A stretch of DNA of 64,000 nt from Nitrospinae bacterium CG11_big_fil_rev_8_21_14_0_20_45_15. GTDB lineage: Bacteria; Nitrospinota; Nitrospinia; Nitrospinales; VA-1. The notes under the pieces are model-generated. The model was given only the letters and a program-made list of their open reading frames with translations. It was not told the origin of the DNA and ran no database searches. The stretch's first letter is position 1, and each line of letters starts with the position of its first letter. This document shows, piece after piece, positions 1-9,813 of this stretch. The translations under genes were made by a program, and so were the position numbers. The DNA lies in contig PCWG01000035.1 in the NCBI GenBank assembly GCA_002787235.1, positions 37,109 through 101,108 of the forward strand. Reading direction: 5' to 3'.

Positions 1-1
1 A

Positions 2-337
2 TACTCGATGAAAGCATCGTCAGAGAGTGAAGATTACCCCACACAGATCACTCTCGACAATTCGCTCTTTTTAGGTCAAGGCCAATGGAAAGAACCCAAA
101 CCCGAAATAATATTTGACGGGGCACTGGGGAAAATGGTCAAAACACATAAAAATGTGATCGAATTCAGGCGGTTTTATTGGGCCCCCCGCGACTTGAAAG
201 AAAAATTTTACAATCTATCTGGCTCTATCATATACCGAGCCTGCGACAATAGAATTTGTACCCTGCCCAGAAAACTGACATTTTCTGCGCCTTTGGAAAT
301 ATTAAATCCCACAATGAAACTGGAGAGGCCCGAATAG
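2..337 (+). CDS. DsbD N-terminal-domain-like protein, 5' end outside the window
   Basis: The reading frame is open to the left edge, so the ATG at 8 is probably internal and the gene starts upstream. The visible part resembles the periplasmic N-terminal domain of thiol:disulfide interchange protein DsbD. It ends with a Tyr-Arg-Ala-Cys-Asp stretch and a second Cys five residues after the first, followed by Leu-Pro and a beta strand, as in the CxxxxxC redox pair of DsbD-alpha domains. The role would be passing electrons to periplasmic thiol proteins. No membrane domain follows before the stop, so this is either a stand-alone domain or the C-terminal end of a thioredoxin/DsbD fusion. The family call rests on the cysteine motif and is moderate. 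Confidence 0.6.
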   Translation, partial: YSMKASSESEDYPTQITLDNSLFLGQGQWKEPKPEIIFDGALGKMVKTHKNVIEFRRFYWAPRDLKEKFYNLSGSIIYRACDNRICTLPRKLTFSAPLEILNPTMKLERPE

Positions 338-369
338 CCAAACTCCCACACACTGCCCCCTTTTGACTC

Positions 370-1644
370 ATGAAGTCATTTAAAGATCGGCTCCCCACTA
401 AACTCATTTCGCTATTTCATACTCTGGCTGAAGTTGCAAACGCTCAGGGTATCGAAGCCTATCTGGTGGGAGGCTTTGTTCGCGACTTGGTCCTTGAAAA
501 AGAAAATGAGGACATTGACGTCGTCGTTTCAAATTCGGGTGACACATTTTCCAAGGCTGTCGCCCTGCATTTCAAATCACAGGTGGATAAACGTTCGCAA
601 TTTGGGACCTATTCCATCTGCCTTGCTGATGAAGGCATTCAGCTCGATATTGCCACCGCAAGGAGCGAAAGCTATGCCTCACCCTCTGCTCTGCCCGACG
701 TTGTGCCCGGAGATTTAAAAGCCGATCTGTTCCGAAGAGATTTCACTATCAACAGTCTGGCCCTCGGTCTCAACGCTTCCTCCGCTTTTACGCTGATTGA
801 TTATTTTGGAGGTTATGAAGACTTGAGCAATGGCATCATCCGCGCGCATCACGAAAATAGTTTTATCGACGATCCGTGCCGAATTTTTCGCGCACTGCGA
901 TTTGAAACACGATTCAATTTTCGATTGGAAACAAAAACCCAGGCCTGGCTAAAAAATTCAATCGCTCAAAAAATTCCCGATCTGCTGAGCGGTCACCGTC
1001 TCTGGAATGAAATCCAGCGGACCTTGCAGGAAAATGACCTTTATGCAAATATCAATATTTTGCATGAATATTCCTTGTTGCCACTACTCAACACAAAGAT
1101 TGAAAGCCTCTTGCAAAAGCCCGATTTCCTGAAAAATATTGTTCGCCAACTCGCATGGGTTCAAGAGAGAGACTCTGAAGCCCACATTGAAAGATGGATC
1201 GTACATTGCCTGGCCTTGGTGACACCTTTGACTGATGAAGAAATCGAAGAGCTGGCCCAAAAATGTCAATGGAGCAATTTCCTCAAAGATAAAATTCTTT
1301 GCGGTCACTCTGCCATCCAGACTGCTCTGCCCGAATTGATGAACGAGTGTGAAAAAAGCCCGAATAAAATTTTCGAGCTGTTCCATCTCCTTTCACCCGA
1401 AGCTCTGGTCGTGGCACTGGCTCAATCTGATACGCCAAAAGCTAATCATGCCACTGAATTGTATTTAAACAAAATCAGGCAGGCCGGGCGCATCGAACTG
1501 AATGGGGACGATTTGATTCGACTCGGCATTTCCCCCGGCCCCATGTTCAAAAATATTTTCTCAGCACTGCGGCGGGCAAGACTGGATGAACAAATCACCA
1601 GTCGGGCAGAAGAGGAATCTTTCGTCAAAAAGAATTTCATTTAA
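370..1644 (+). CDS. CCA tRNA nucleotidyltransferase / poly(A) polymerase family
   Basis: 424 residues, class II nucleotidyltransferase of the Cca/PcnB family, which adds CCA (or A) to tRNA 3' ends. The nucleotide-binding GGFVRD motif is at residues 34-39 and the metal-binding Asp pair at about 48 and 50 (DID). These are followed by the RRDFTIN motif, the DYFGG turn and the IFRALRF motif of the neck domain. There is no HD phosphohydrolase domain, so it is the short form. It starts 32 bases after the preceding stop and lies just upstream of the purine permease gene. Whether it does full CCA addition or only A or CC addition cannot be told by eye. Confidence 0.88.
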   Translation: MKSFKDRLPTKLISLFHTLAEVANAQGIEAYLVGGFVRDLVLEKENEDIDVVVSNSGDTFSKAVALHFKSQVDKRSQFGTYSICLADEGIQLDIATARSESYASPSALPDVVPGDLKADLFRRDFTINSLALGLNASSAFTLIDYFGGYEDLSNGIIRAHHENSFIDDPCRIFRALRFETRFNFRLETKTQAWLKNSIAQKIPDLLSGHRLWNEIQRTLQENDLYANINILHEYSLLPLLNTKIESLLQKPDFLKNIVRQLAWVQERDSEAHIERWIVHCLALVTPLTDEEIEELAQKCQWSNFLKDKILCGHSAIQTALPELMNECEKSPNKIFELFHLLSPEALVVALAQSDTPKANHATELYLNKIRQAGRIELNGDDLIRLGISPGPMFKNIFSALRRARLDEQITSRAEEESFVKKNFI

Positions 1645-1698
1645 AAATGCGTTAAAGATTCGTCCTTAAACCCATCTCAAATCAAGGACACAAAAACC

Positions 1699-3045
1699 AT
1701 GACGCAACTTTCAGAAAAAATACATAACCGCCTGGACGCCTGGTTTCTGCTCAAAGAAAATAAAACCAATGCGTGGGTCGAGTTGCGCGCCGGACTCACA
1801 ACCTTTATCACTGCATCCTATATAATCTTTGTCCAGCCCACAGTATTAGCCCAGGCAGGAATGGATTTTGGTGCCGTGATGACGGCCACATGTCTCGCAT
1901 CTGCCTTCGCCTGTATCCTCATGGGCACCCTCGCCAACTATCCCATCGCTCTGGCACCGGGCATGGGGATCAACTTTTATTTCACCTACACGGTCGTGAT
2001 TGGGACGGGTCTGCCCTGGCAAACTGCCCTGGGAGCTGTTTTCCTTGCCGGGTTAATTCTGGTGGCTCTCACCCTCTGCAAAGTTCGCGAATTCATCATC
2101 AATATTATCCCGGCTTCAATGAAAAGTGGAATTGCCGCCGGCATTGGTTTGTTCATCACCTTCATAGGACTCGTTCAAGGCGGATTGGTAACATCGCATT
2201 CCGGGGCACTCTTGCAGATGGGTGACCCGCATTCCCTTCCCGCCGTATTTACATTTTTCGGAATCATTTTGATAGGAGGTCTCCTCTTCCGCAAAGTTCC
2301 GGGAGCCTTGCTCATAGGATTGCTGGTTCTATCTGCGATAGGCATTCCCCTGGGGTTGATCTCCTACAAGGGTTTGATTTCGGCCCCCCCCAGTCTGGCT
2401 CCCAGTTTTTTGCAAATGGATGTCGCTGGTGCAATGACAATGGAAGTCTTGACCATTGTGACTGTTTTTGTATTTGTGAATATTTTTGACACTGCGGGAA
2501 CTCTCGTCGCCGTCGGACGACAAGCGGGACTGTTGGAAAATGGCAAACTTCCCCGCCTCAATCGCGCCCTGTTACCCGATGGACTGGCAACGACATTGGG
2601 GGCGACGCTGGGTATCTCTACGGTCACCTGCTACATCGAAAGCTCGGCGGGAGTCGCCGAAGGGGGACGTACAGGTCTGACCAGCATCACCGTTGGTATA
2701 TTATTTTTACTGTCTATTTTCTTTTTTCCACTGGCTGAAATGATCGGTGGCGGATACAAACACGGCGAAATCACCCTCTATCCCATCACCGCTCCCGTAT
2801 TAGTGGTCGTCGGATGCCTCATGACCTCGCAAACCCTTCATATTGACTGGAGTCGGTGGGACACTTCTCTGCCATCGTTTCTGATCCTGTGCGGGATACC
2901 TTTAACTCACAACATCGCCGATGGAATGGCCTTTGGCTTCATCGCCTATCCGCTCATCAAACTTGTGGGCAAACAAGGCGGCGAGGTTCATTGGGGACTC
3001 TACCTCATAGCGGCCCTGTTTCTCTTGCGCTATGGATTCATGTAA
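1699..3045 (+). CDS. NCS2-family purine permease (AzgA/PbuG type)
   Basis: 448-residue inner-membrane transporter with about 12-14 hydrophobic segments. The N-terminal ELRAGLTTF segment, the PIALAPGMGIN motif and a later NIFDTAGTLVAVG stretch are typical of the AzgA/PbuG branch of the nucleobase:cation symporter-2 superfamily, which takes up adenine, guanine or hypoxanthine with protons. Length matches the family. It lies 54 bases after the nucleotidyltransferase gene, so read-through is possible, but the functions are not obviously linked. Exact substrate cannot be assigned. A run of eight C at 2384-2391 lies in the coding sequence. Confidence 0.9.
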   Translation: MTQLSEKIHNRLDAWFLLKENKTNAWVELRAGLTTFITASYIIFVQPTVLAQAGMDFGAVMTATCLASAFACILMGTLANYPIALAPGMGINFYFTYTVVIGTGLPWQTALGAVFLAGLILVALTLCKVREFIINIIPASMKSGIAAGIGLFITFIGLVQGGLVTSHSGALLQMGDPHSLPAVFTFFGIILIGGLLFRKVPGALLIGLLVLSAIGIPLGLISYKGLISAPPSLAPSFLQMDVAGAMTMEVLTIVTVFVFVNIFDTAGTLVAVGRQAGLLENGKLPRLNRALLPDGLATTLGATLGISTVTCYIESSAGVAEGGRTGLTSITVGILFLLSIFFFPLAEMIGGGYKHGEITLYPITAPVLVVVGCLMTSQTLHIDWSRWDTSLPSFLILCGIPLTHNIADGMAFGFIAYPLIKLVGKQGGEVHWGLYLIAALFLLRYGFM

Positions 3046-3139
3046 ACACGCGTCAATAAGCTCTTTTAAAAACCAGATTGTGATATACTTAGCTCTTCTC
3101 ATAAAGCACAACAAGACTATCCATTTACTGGAGTGATTC

Positions 3140-3736
3140 GTGGCCAGCGTCGAATATTTGATCAAACAGTTTCTAACACCCGATAAAAAAATTCTTAATT
3201 TGAGTAATCAAAAGTTGGGCGATAAAGGAGCGATTGCTATCGCTAATTCTAAGGTTTTGAGTAAACTCAAACGCTTGAGTTTGCCCAATAACAGTATCAG
3301 CGATGAAGGAATACTGGCTATTGCCGAGTCCGAATATTTCAAAAACCTCACCGAACTCGACATCTACGGAAACTTGATTGGAGACGACGGCGTCAAAGCC
3401 ATTGCCGCATCCCCATATTTTAAAAAGCTGAACAAACTGTCCCTGTACAGCAATCTCGTTGAAGATGACGGTGCCATCGCTATTGCAGAATCAACCACTT
3501 TGATAAAATTAAAACATCTCTTTTTGACAGGCAACCGGATAAGGCGAGAAGGCGTCGAAGCACTTCGAGCGGCAAAATGCCGATCCCGATTGTGTCATCT
3601 TCATCTGGATGAAATTGAAGATTTCATTTACGAAGATGATATCGATGACGATGATGACGAGATCGCCATCACAAGCCTTGAGGATCTGAAAAGAATCAAA
3701 GAAAAAATGGCTGAAAGAAAAATTAAAAATGCCTGA
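3140..3736 (+). CDS. Ribonuclease-inhibitor-type leucine-rich repeat protein, cytoplasmic
   Basis: 198 residues starting at a GTG preceded by CTGGAG. There is no signal peptide. From about residue 18 to 145 it consists of about five 28-residue LRRs of the ribonuclease-inhibitor type: LxxLxLxxNxIxDEGxxAIAxS units, each with an acidic DEG/DDG turn. A strongly acidic stretch (mostly Asp, about residues 159-169) and a basic coiled C-terminus follow. Such solenoids bind proteins; no enzymatic role is visible. Its last 8 bases overlap the next gene, a secreted LRR protein of similar type, so the two are probably co-translated. Confidence 0.7.
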   Translation: MASVEYLIKQFLTPDKKILNLSNQKLGDKGAIAIANSKVLSKLKRLSLPNNSISDEGILAIAESEYFKNLTELDIYGNLIGDDGVKAIAASPYFKKLNKLSLYSNLVEDDGAIAIAESTTLIKLKHLFLTGNRIRREGVEALRAAKCRSRLCHLHLDEIEDFIYEDDIDDDDDEIAITSLEDLKRIKEKMAERKIKNA

Positions 3737-4307
3737 CGTTTTCGTCCCAACATTCCGCAAGAAATCATTCGCTATCTTATTAGCAATACTTCTTTGCGCG
3801 TTTCTTGGATCGATCTCTCATGCTCAAACTTTTCATAAAACAGCACCTGTCGATTATGCAGAGCTTTTTAAAAAGAACTTGAAAAAAGGTGGGCAATATT
3901 TAAATTTGAACGGGCAGAAAATCGGCGACGATGGCATTGCCGCTCTGGTCAAAAATCCTCTCATTCAAAATCTTGTTAAAATAGACTTGCGCTACAACGG
4001 CATCTCCACCGAGGGTGCCCGTATGCTTGCGCAAGCATCCTTTCCAAAACTGAAAGAACTGATTCTCAGACACAATATTTTAGGTGATGAGGGTGCAGAA
4101 GCGATCGCACTGTCAGAAGGCTTTCCAAAGCTTGAAGCCTTGCAATTGGGTTGGGCGGAAGTGCGCGACCGGGGGGCACTTGCATTTATAGACCGCAAAA
4201 TCACTGCGCTGGAGAAGCTGGATTTGCGTGGAAACTTTCTCGCAGACAGCACGAAGGACACTCTCAATAAAAAACTTTCCCACTTGAAGTCTTTAAAACT
4301 CTACTGA
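3729..4307 (+). CDS. Exported leucine-rich repeat protein
   Basis: 192 residues. An N-terminal basic segment and hydrophobic core (about residues 12-32, ending SHAQ) look like a Sec signal peptide. The mature part has four or five ribonuclease-inhibitor-type LRRs with the GDDGIAAL / GDEGAEAIA pattern seen in the gene just upstream. The ATG lies inside the upstream gene with an 8-base overlap. The pair looks like a duplication in which one copy stays in the cytoplasm and the other is sent to the periplasm. The partner bound is unknown. Confidence 0.7.
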   Translation: MPDVFVPTFRKKSFAILLAILLCAFLGSISHAQTFHKTAPVDYAELFKKNLKKGGQYLNLNGQKIGDDGIAALVKNPLIQNLVKIDLRYNGISTEGARMLAQASFPKLKELILRHNILGDEGAEAIALSEGFPKLEALQLGWAEVRDRGALAFIDRKITALEKLDLRGNFLADSTKDTLNKKLSHLKSLKLY

Positions 4308-4397
4308 GCATAATAGGAGCTTCGGATAAACCAAAGTTAAAACCACTGGTTGAATCCAAACGTCCTGTATAGCATCCCGCATAAAAATAAAATTCAT

Positions 4398-5387
4398 TCA
4401 GGAATCGATTTTATTTTTTGAGTTCAATGTGCTCTGGATATTGTTGAATACTGAAAGTGCCTGAGCTACCATCGACCCGGCATCACCCGTATTTGCAGGA
4501 AGCAAGATGGTGTTTGTTTCCTTTGCCAATTTTGAAAATGCCGAAATGTACTGTTCGGCCAATCTCAACGCGACCGCCTTTTCACCCCCTGTTTTTTGAA
4601 CAGACGCAGCAACCATTTCAATACCATCAGCAGTCGCACGGGCAACAGTTAGAATAGCCTCGGCTTCTCCTTTTGCCCTGTTTATTTGATCCGTCATAGC
4701 CGCTTCTGATTTTAAAACCACTTCTTGTTTGTAACCTTCTGCAATATTGATCTGCGATTGTCTTTGCCCCTCTGACTTCAATACCTCGGCCCTTTTTTGC
4801 CTTTCCGCCGCAACTTGAAGCTCCATTGCCTGTCGAACATTGTCAGGGGGTGTTATGTCTTTGATCTCATAGCGCAAGCACTGAATGCCCCATGCAACAG
4901 AAGCTTCATTAATACTCTGAACAATATTGACATTTAGCATATCCCGTTCCAGAAAGGTTCTATCGAGAGTGATTTTTCCTAATTCTGACCTCATGGTGGT
5001 TTGTGCCATTTGGGAAATAGCGTACCGGGCATCAGCCACACCATAGGAAGCCTGTTTGGGATCGGTAATTTTAAAGTATAGAATGCCGTCAATAATCAAG
5101 GTGACATTATCATTCGTGATGGCACTTTGGCTGGGAATATCTACCGCTGTTTCCTTAAGAGAATGCTTATAAGCGACACTGTCGAGATAAGGAATGATAA
5201 AATTCAGACCAGGAATCAAAACTTCGTTAAACTTACCCAATCTCTCAATGACCCATGCCTGCTGTTGAGGGACAAGCCTGACCCCTTTTGTAACCGTTAG
5301 GAAGATAAAAAATGCAACAACAAGATAGAAGGTAGATATCGAATCCATATCTTTAATGGCCTCAAGTAGAAAGTATATAATGTCCAT
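4398..5387 (-). CDS. SPFH/band-7 membrane protein (stomatin/QmcA-like)
   Basis: 329 residues. One N-terminal hydrophobic segment (about 18-38) is followed by a band-7/PHB domain (PQQQAWVIERLGKF... through about 180), then an Ala/Glu-rich coiled region and a C-terminal tail. This is the paraslipin/QmcA form that oligomerises at the inner membrane and organises microdomains, often with a membrane protease. The start ATG overlaps the stop of the upstream NfeD gene by one base (TAATG), which implies translational coupling and fits the standard NfeD-SPFH pairing. Confidence 0.9.
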   Translation of the reverse strand: MDIIYFLLEAIKDMDSISTFYLVVAFFIFLTVTKGVRLVPQQQAWVIERLGKFNEVLIPGLNFIIPYLDSVAYKHSLKETAVDIPSQSAITNDNVTLIIDGILYFKITDPKQASYGVADARYAISQMAQTTMRSELGKITLDRTFLERDMLNVNIVQSINEASVAWGIQCLRYEIKDITPPDNVRQAMELQVAAERQKRAEVLKSEGQRQSQINIAEGYKQEVVLKSEAAMTDQINRAKGEAEAILTVARATADGIEMVAASVQKTGGEKAVALRLAEQYISAFSKLAKETNTILLPANTGDAGSMVAQALSVFNNIQSTLNSKNKIDS

Positions 5388-5860
5388 TATTTTTGAGATT
5401 TTTCTTCCACAATCAAAATTCCCTTGCAGACTTCCCTTATAACGACCTCTTCTCCAACTTCAATAATTAGATTATCATCGCCCTCTGAGTGAAGTTCACA
5501 CTTCATTATTGCTCCCGACCATTTCACTTCGCCGGATTTCCCCTTTTTCAAGGCAACTCCATAAACAATCGCGGTACTACCCACAATATCGTCAAACCCG
5601 GAATCTTTCACTTCAATAAATTTCTTTAAAGGCTTCCACAAACAAATGGCCCATGCACCGGTTGAAAGGAAGAACAATATAAACTGAGAGCTTGCAGTGT
5701 CAATCCATCCCGTTAACAAAACCCCTCCAACTGTGACGGCACCCAGGCCCGCAAACACCAAACCAATCCCTGGAATAAAAAAAACTTCAAAAATAATGAG
5801 GAAAACACCAAAGGCTAGCCAGATTGAGCTTATTGGAAAATCGAAAGTCAAAGGATTCAT
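5387..5860 (-). CDS. NfeD-family membrane protein (short form)
   Basis: 157 residues. Two to four hydrophobic segments in the first 85 residues are followed by a soluble OB-fold-like domain (about 95-150: VGSTAIV... VKWSGAIMKCEL... VVIREV). This is the short NfeD without the ClpP-like protease domain. NfeD1b proteins are encoded beside SPFH proteins and act with them at the membrane. It is the first gene of the two-gene operon read on the minus strand. Confidence 0.88.
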   Translation of the reverse strand: MNPLTFDFPISSIWLAFGVFLIIFEVFFIPGIGLVFAGLGAVTVGGVLLTGWIDTASSQFILFFLSTGAWAICLWKPLKKFIEVKDSGFDDIVGSTAIVYGVALKKGKSGEVKWSGAIMKCELHSEGDDNLIIEVGEEVVIREVCKGILIVEEKSQK

Positions 5861-6073
5861 CCTCTATAAAATTAGCTGAACTGAAAATGATTGCATGACG
5901 CTGAATCAAAACATCCCAATATTAAAGTAACATAAATTACAATCTATTAGTCACTCCAATTTAGACTTACCTGATTTGTTAACGTAAATTAAACAGCCTT
6001 TAATAATTAAATATTCCAAGAGTTCATTCAAATGCATGCTCTGTTAGTCCTCGCCTCCACTGCACGACAAGTC
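5861..6073. other. AT-rich intergenic region between two minus-strand operons
   Basis: 213 bases, AT-rich, holding the promoter region of the NfeD/SPFH pair and the downstream end of the iron operon. I see no convincing small gene, no hairpin with a T run and no clear operator. Confidence 0.4.
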
Positions 6074-7639
6074 CTAATTTTTTGAAATGTTTTCGAATTC
6101 CTCAATGCGTTCCATAAGTCGATGCATCTTTTTGTCCAGGGTCGTAATATGGCGACCGATCTCGTCGATCTCTTTTCTTTCCTTGGATAAATAAACCGTC
6201 CGGCATTTTTCCAAATGTTGCCCGATATGTTCGATCATATCGTGCACCTCTGTGCTTTCAAGCGACAGGTCCTCTGCCGTTTCCTGAAGCTCGATCATCG
6301 TTTCTTCAACCTCTTCCTGATTGGATAAGAGTAATTTCTTTTTACGCCCTCGGTTTCTTTGATAAAGAATCCAAAATCCTGAAAAAACAAGACCCAGTAA
6401 ACCCAGAGTGGCAAGATCAACCAACAATACAAAATAGGAACCAAAAAAACGTCCGGTATGAATTTCTGTGATCAGTTTGACCAAATCCATTTTGCGATCT
6501 TCTGACGCAAGTTTTTCACTGTTAGTTTCCAGCTCAGGCACACGCCAGGTTTTACCTTCATCAGAAGAAACGATCAATCCCTGGTCACTTGCCAACAATA
6601 AAACCGAATGGTTTACCTCCCCAAGATAAAGCAAATCCCCGATTTTAATCGGAGCATTTAACTCATCTTTGACATCGCTCAAAGAGATCTCTTTCCATTC
6701 ATCACCCCCATTTTTCGTTTGAAAAATCTGATCTATTGAAGCTACGATCAAATGAGAAATATTTTTTTCAGACGATTGTATGAGATGAACCGACTCAATA
6801 TCGTTGTTTCGATCACGAACCCATGATCTGCCACCATTGAAAGATTTATATAATCCTTCTTGAGTCCCCGCATAAAAAAATTCGGGTTCTGCGGAAAGTG
6901 AAATCAAAGAATGTGGAATGGGCAACCGATCTTCCCAGACATTTTCCCAATCCGATTCTTCATTTTTTCTATAAACCCCCTGATTTGTCAGTAAATATAC
7001 GGTATCCAGATCGACTGAGGAAAATACAACTTGATGAATGGTTGGTGGAGAATCGGAATTTTTTCCTGCAAAAGAGAGTTTCCAGCTTTCACCCCCATCG
7101 TCGCTTGAATAAAGCCCCCCATTGGTCACTGCGTAGACAATGTCAGGGTCCTTTTGGTGAACTGCCAGGTGACTTACAACGGGATGAGCCAGGCCGCTCG
7201 CGACATCGAACCAGTCACTCCAATGCTCGCCGCCATCTTCCGATTTGAAAATTCCCTGCGGAGAACCCGCATAAACAATGTCCGGCATTTGAGGAGACAA
7301 AGCAAGGGCGCGGATGTCTTGAGAGAACAAACCTTCTTTAAGATGCGTCCATGTTTTGCCCCGATCGACCGATCGAAACAAACCGTGACGGGCACCCACG
7401 AATAATTTTGTTCCCTCTGGCGTTCCCGCAAGTGCTTGAACTTGTCTTTTACCAGATTCAATTTGAAAATATTTATCAGGAAGAAATGCGCCATCCACCT
7501 CTTTGTGATTGAGACCCAGCTCATCGTAATGCATGAGCAATACACCTGTAACAGATAAAATCACCAGGAAGAAAGCACAAACCACACCCACCCAACGGTG
7601 TAAAAACCGTGAATTTTTAAACAAGGAGCGCACGTTCAA
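6074..7639 (-). CDS. PepSY-associated membrane protein with BNR/Asp-box propeller and His/Cys-rich cytoplasmic tail
   Basis: 521 residues, TTG start (GTG two codons later is possible). An N-terminal transmembrane helix (about 14-36) with the [21 protein letters not shown] pattern of PepSY-associated proteins is followed by a periplasmic domain with at least six Asp-box units (S.DGG..W, S.D.GKTW), as in BNR/YCF48-like beta-propellers. A second transmembrane helix lies at about 400-422, and then comes a basic linker and a cytoplasmic helical tail. The tail carries VHD-x3-HI-x-QH-x3-C (His466, His471, His475, Cys479), also found in the neighbouring FTR1 fusion. The start overlaps the upstream stop by 4 bases, so the two are one operon. 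Likely an accessory factor of the iron permease; enzymatic activity is not evident. Confidence 0.75.
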   Translation of the reverse strand: MNVRSLFKNSRFLHRWVGVVCAFFLVILSVTGVLLMHYDELGLNHKEVDGAFLPDKYFQIESGKRQVQALAGTPEGTKLFVGARHGLFRSVDRGKTWTHLKEGLFSQDIRALALSPQMPDIVYAGSPQGIFKSEDGGEHWSDWFDVASGLAHPVVSHLAVHQKDPDIVYAVTNGGLYSSDDGGESWKLSFAGKNSDSPPTIHQVVFSSVDLDTVYLLTNQGVYRKNEESDWENVWEDRLPIPHSLISLSAEPEFFYAGTQEGLYKSFNGGRSWVRDRNNDIESVHLIQSSEKNISHLIVASIDQIFQTKNGGDEWKEISLSDVKDELNAPIKIGDLLYLGEVNHSVLLLASDQGLIVSSDEGKTWRVPELETNSEKLASEDRKMDLVKLITEIHTGRFFGSYFVLLVDLATLGLLGLVFSGFWILYQRNRGRKKKLLLSNQEEVEETMIELQETAEDLSLESTEVHDMIEHIGQHLEKCRTVYLSKERKEIDEIGRHITTLDKKMHRLMERIEEFENISKN

Positions 7640-9759
7640 ACCAATCCCTTATTTCCTTCCGTCGATACATTCAGCCGAGTCAAGCGTTCGAACTCGCTGG
7701 ACAATTGGTCTTCAACGGAGTGGACGTGGTTATACAGCTCATGAACTTTCTCATCGATCTCCTTCAAATGCTCTGATAATTCTTTGAGATCCTGATCTTT
7801 GGTGTCCTTTAAAAACACTTCACATCGTTTCGCGTGTTGCGAAATATGAGCGACCAGATCGTGAACGATAGCGATGTCTTGTTGAATCTTCCCAGCTTCT
7901 GCATGCAATTGTTTGTTTTCCACTTCGGGCTTGAACACAAAGGTATAAAGAAGTGCGAGGATATAAGCCAGAGCCAGAACCATTTGACCTGAGAAAGTCT
8001 CCCATGAAGGGTACATACCCAACCAGGAAATCTCTGGAGCAAAATCAGCCGCCGTCAAAGACAACTGCTCACCCATTTGCAACTCATGCAATCCTTTTCC
8101 CATGAACACGAAAGCCATGAAATACAGAAAAACACTGGTCACCGCAAAGAACCATTTGATAGGAATTTTCATACCGGCTTTGGAGATCAGGTAGTAAATA
8201 CCTGCAAGAATTAAACTTCCCACAAGAAATCCTGGAATGATTCCAGCCGTCCCCGGTCCCGCATACAAATAAAGAGCTTTGTAAAAAAGAACAGTCTCAA
8301 ATCCTTCTCGGTAGACTGATAAAAAGGCCACCATGCCCAGCGTGAGCAGACTTCCCTCTGACACCGCTTGTCGCATTTTCCCAGAAATATAACTTTGCCA
8401 TTTCGCCGCTTCTATTTTTGTCACCAGCCAATAACTGACCCAAAACAAGGCGACAACCGCGACAAGCATGATCCAGCCTTCCAGCAATTCCTGGCTGACT
8501 CGACTGATTTTAAGCACTTCGTGAAGAACATAAGCAGTGATAAAACTCGCCACAATACCAATGCCGGCCCCATAATAAATTGATTTTACCTTATCTTCAT
8601 TGCGGGATTTTGTTAGAAAAGTTATCAGTGCCGCGATGATAAGAATCGCCTCAAAACCTTCACGCACGATGATGGATAACGATTGCAGGAAAAGCCCGAC
8701 AAACCCAATATTCTCTACCAGAACGTCGCTCGCCTGAGTCAAATCCTCATGTATATTCTTATGAATGCCTTCGACCAGATCCTGCGGGGCCTTGCGTTTG
8801 ATTTCCGCACGATATCGGCTGAAAGAGGATTCCAGTCGCAGACCGAGTTCCTTGCGTTTGTTGACCAGCCCACCCTCAATCGATTCGTAGACCATGTAAG
8901 CGTCGAATGCCATCTCCGACGCCGTATCTGCATCACCTTCCTTGAATAGTTGCAAACTTTGATCTAGCAGAGTGCGTGTCTCAGCAATTGTGTCCAATGC
9001 GTTTTTATCGCCAGAAGACGCTTCCGCCACTTTCGCAACGTCAGGCAAAGGAAGCTGAACATCTGCATTAGAAAATGAACGAATGTAATAAGTCACATCC
9101 CATATTTCCGCTTCCGTCAAGAACTCCGCCCAGGCAACCATTGCGGTATTCGCAATGCCAACGTTGATGACCTGGAAATTATCGTAAGGTCGCGTATCCG
9201 CATTGCCCGTAAACTTGGGATCGGACAAATCGGTGGGAGGCGGTGTGAGAGTAGCCGCAAGTGGACCGTTGCCCTTGCCTTCGAGACCATGACACAATAC
9301 ACATCGGCTTTGATAAATCAGCTTGCCATTGTCCAAATTGACCGCTTGAGCCGGGGTAAATTTGATCTCAACTTGAAACTGTTTCTGAAGATTTTCGTTG
9401 ATCGCGTTGATTTCCGCCCGAACTTTTCCAGGATCTATTTTCGTTCGACTGCTTTCCTCCAACGCATCAAACGCCGCTATCAACGCCGACGATTCAGCTC
9501 CCGGATGTTTCGCAGCCAGCGATTTGAAACGAGTCGAGGCCTGTCCTAAAAAAATAAGACTTTCCTCATATTCCGCTGAATTTATAATTTTGCCGTCCGC
9601 AATACCCTCGTGATATTCCTTGGCCGCGATATTCAACATCATGACTATTTTTTTAACCTTCATTTCCACCTCTGCCGTCGAAGCAGAAGACAAAACAGGG
9701 TGACCGAGCGAAAGGAAGATTAAAAATAATAAGGATAAAGCAGACTTCAATGAATTCAT
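7636..9759 (-). CDS. Cytochrome c-FTR1 iron permease fusion
   Basis: 707 residues with a signal peptide (about 1-27). A helical periplasmic region comes first, then a monoheme cytochrome c domain (CVLCH at 153-157, likely Met ligand near 207). A second periplasmic helical region leads to an FTR1/EfeU-type permease with seven hydrophobic segments. Both iron-binding REGFE motifs are present (366-370 and 484-488). The C-terminal cytoplasmic tail has VHD-x3-HI-x-QH-x3-C (His633, His638, His642, Cys646). The fused cytochrome would handle electrons for ferrous iron oxidation or reduction coupled to uptake, as proposed for related permeases with c-type domains. It is first in an operon with the PepSY/BNR gene, behind a promoter with a perfect Fur box, so induction under iron limitation is expected. 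Confidence 0.9.
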   Translation of the reverse strand: MNSLKSALSLLFLIFLSLGHPVLSSASTAEVEMKVKKIVMMLNIAAKEYHEGIADGKIINSAEYEESLIFLGQASTRFKSLAAKHPGAESSALIAAFDALEESSRTKIDPGKVRAEINAINENLQKQFQVEIKFTPAQAVNLDNGKLIYQSRCVLCHGLEGKGNGPLAATLTPPPTDLSDPKFTGNADTRPYDNFQVINVGIANTAMVAWAEFLTEAEIWDVTYYIRSFSNADVQLPLPDVAKVAEASSGDKNALDTIAETRTLLDQSLQLFKEGDADTASEMAFDAYMVYESIEGGLVNKRKELGLRLESSFSRYRAEIKRKAPQDLVEGIHKNIHEDLTQASDVLVENIGFVGLFLQSLSIIVREGFEAILIIAALITFLTKSRNEDKVKSIYYGAGIGIVASFITAYVLHEVLKISRVSQELLEGWIMLVAVVALFWVSYWLVTKIEAAKWQSYISGKMRQAVSEGSLLTLGMVAFLSVYREGFETVLFYKALYLYAGPGTAGIIPGFLVGSLILAGIYYLISKAGMKIPIKWFFAVTSVFLYFMAFVFMGKGLHELQMGEQLSLTAADFAPEISWLGMYPSWETFSGQMVLALAYILALLYTFVFKPEVENKQLHAEAGKIQQDIAIVHDLVAHISQHAKRCEVFLKDTKDQDLKELSEHLKEIDEKVHELYNHVHSVEDQLSSEFERLTRLNVSTEGNKGLV

Positions 9760-9813
9760 AAGTTTAGGTTTCCTGAAAGCTTGAAAAAGTGTCGTAAAAT
9801 GTGCTGGCTACAC

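Noticed and set aside
2384..2391. Run of eight C in the purine permease gene as a phase-variation tract
   Set aside because: Shorter than the FkbM tract and in a housekeeping-type transporter; I had no reason to expect switching.
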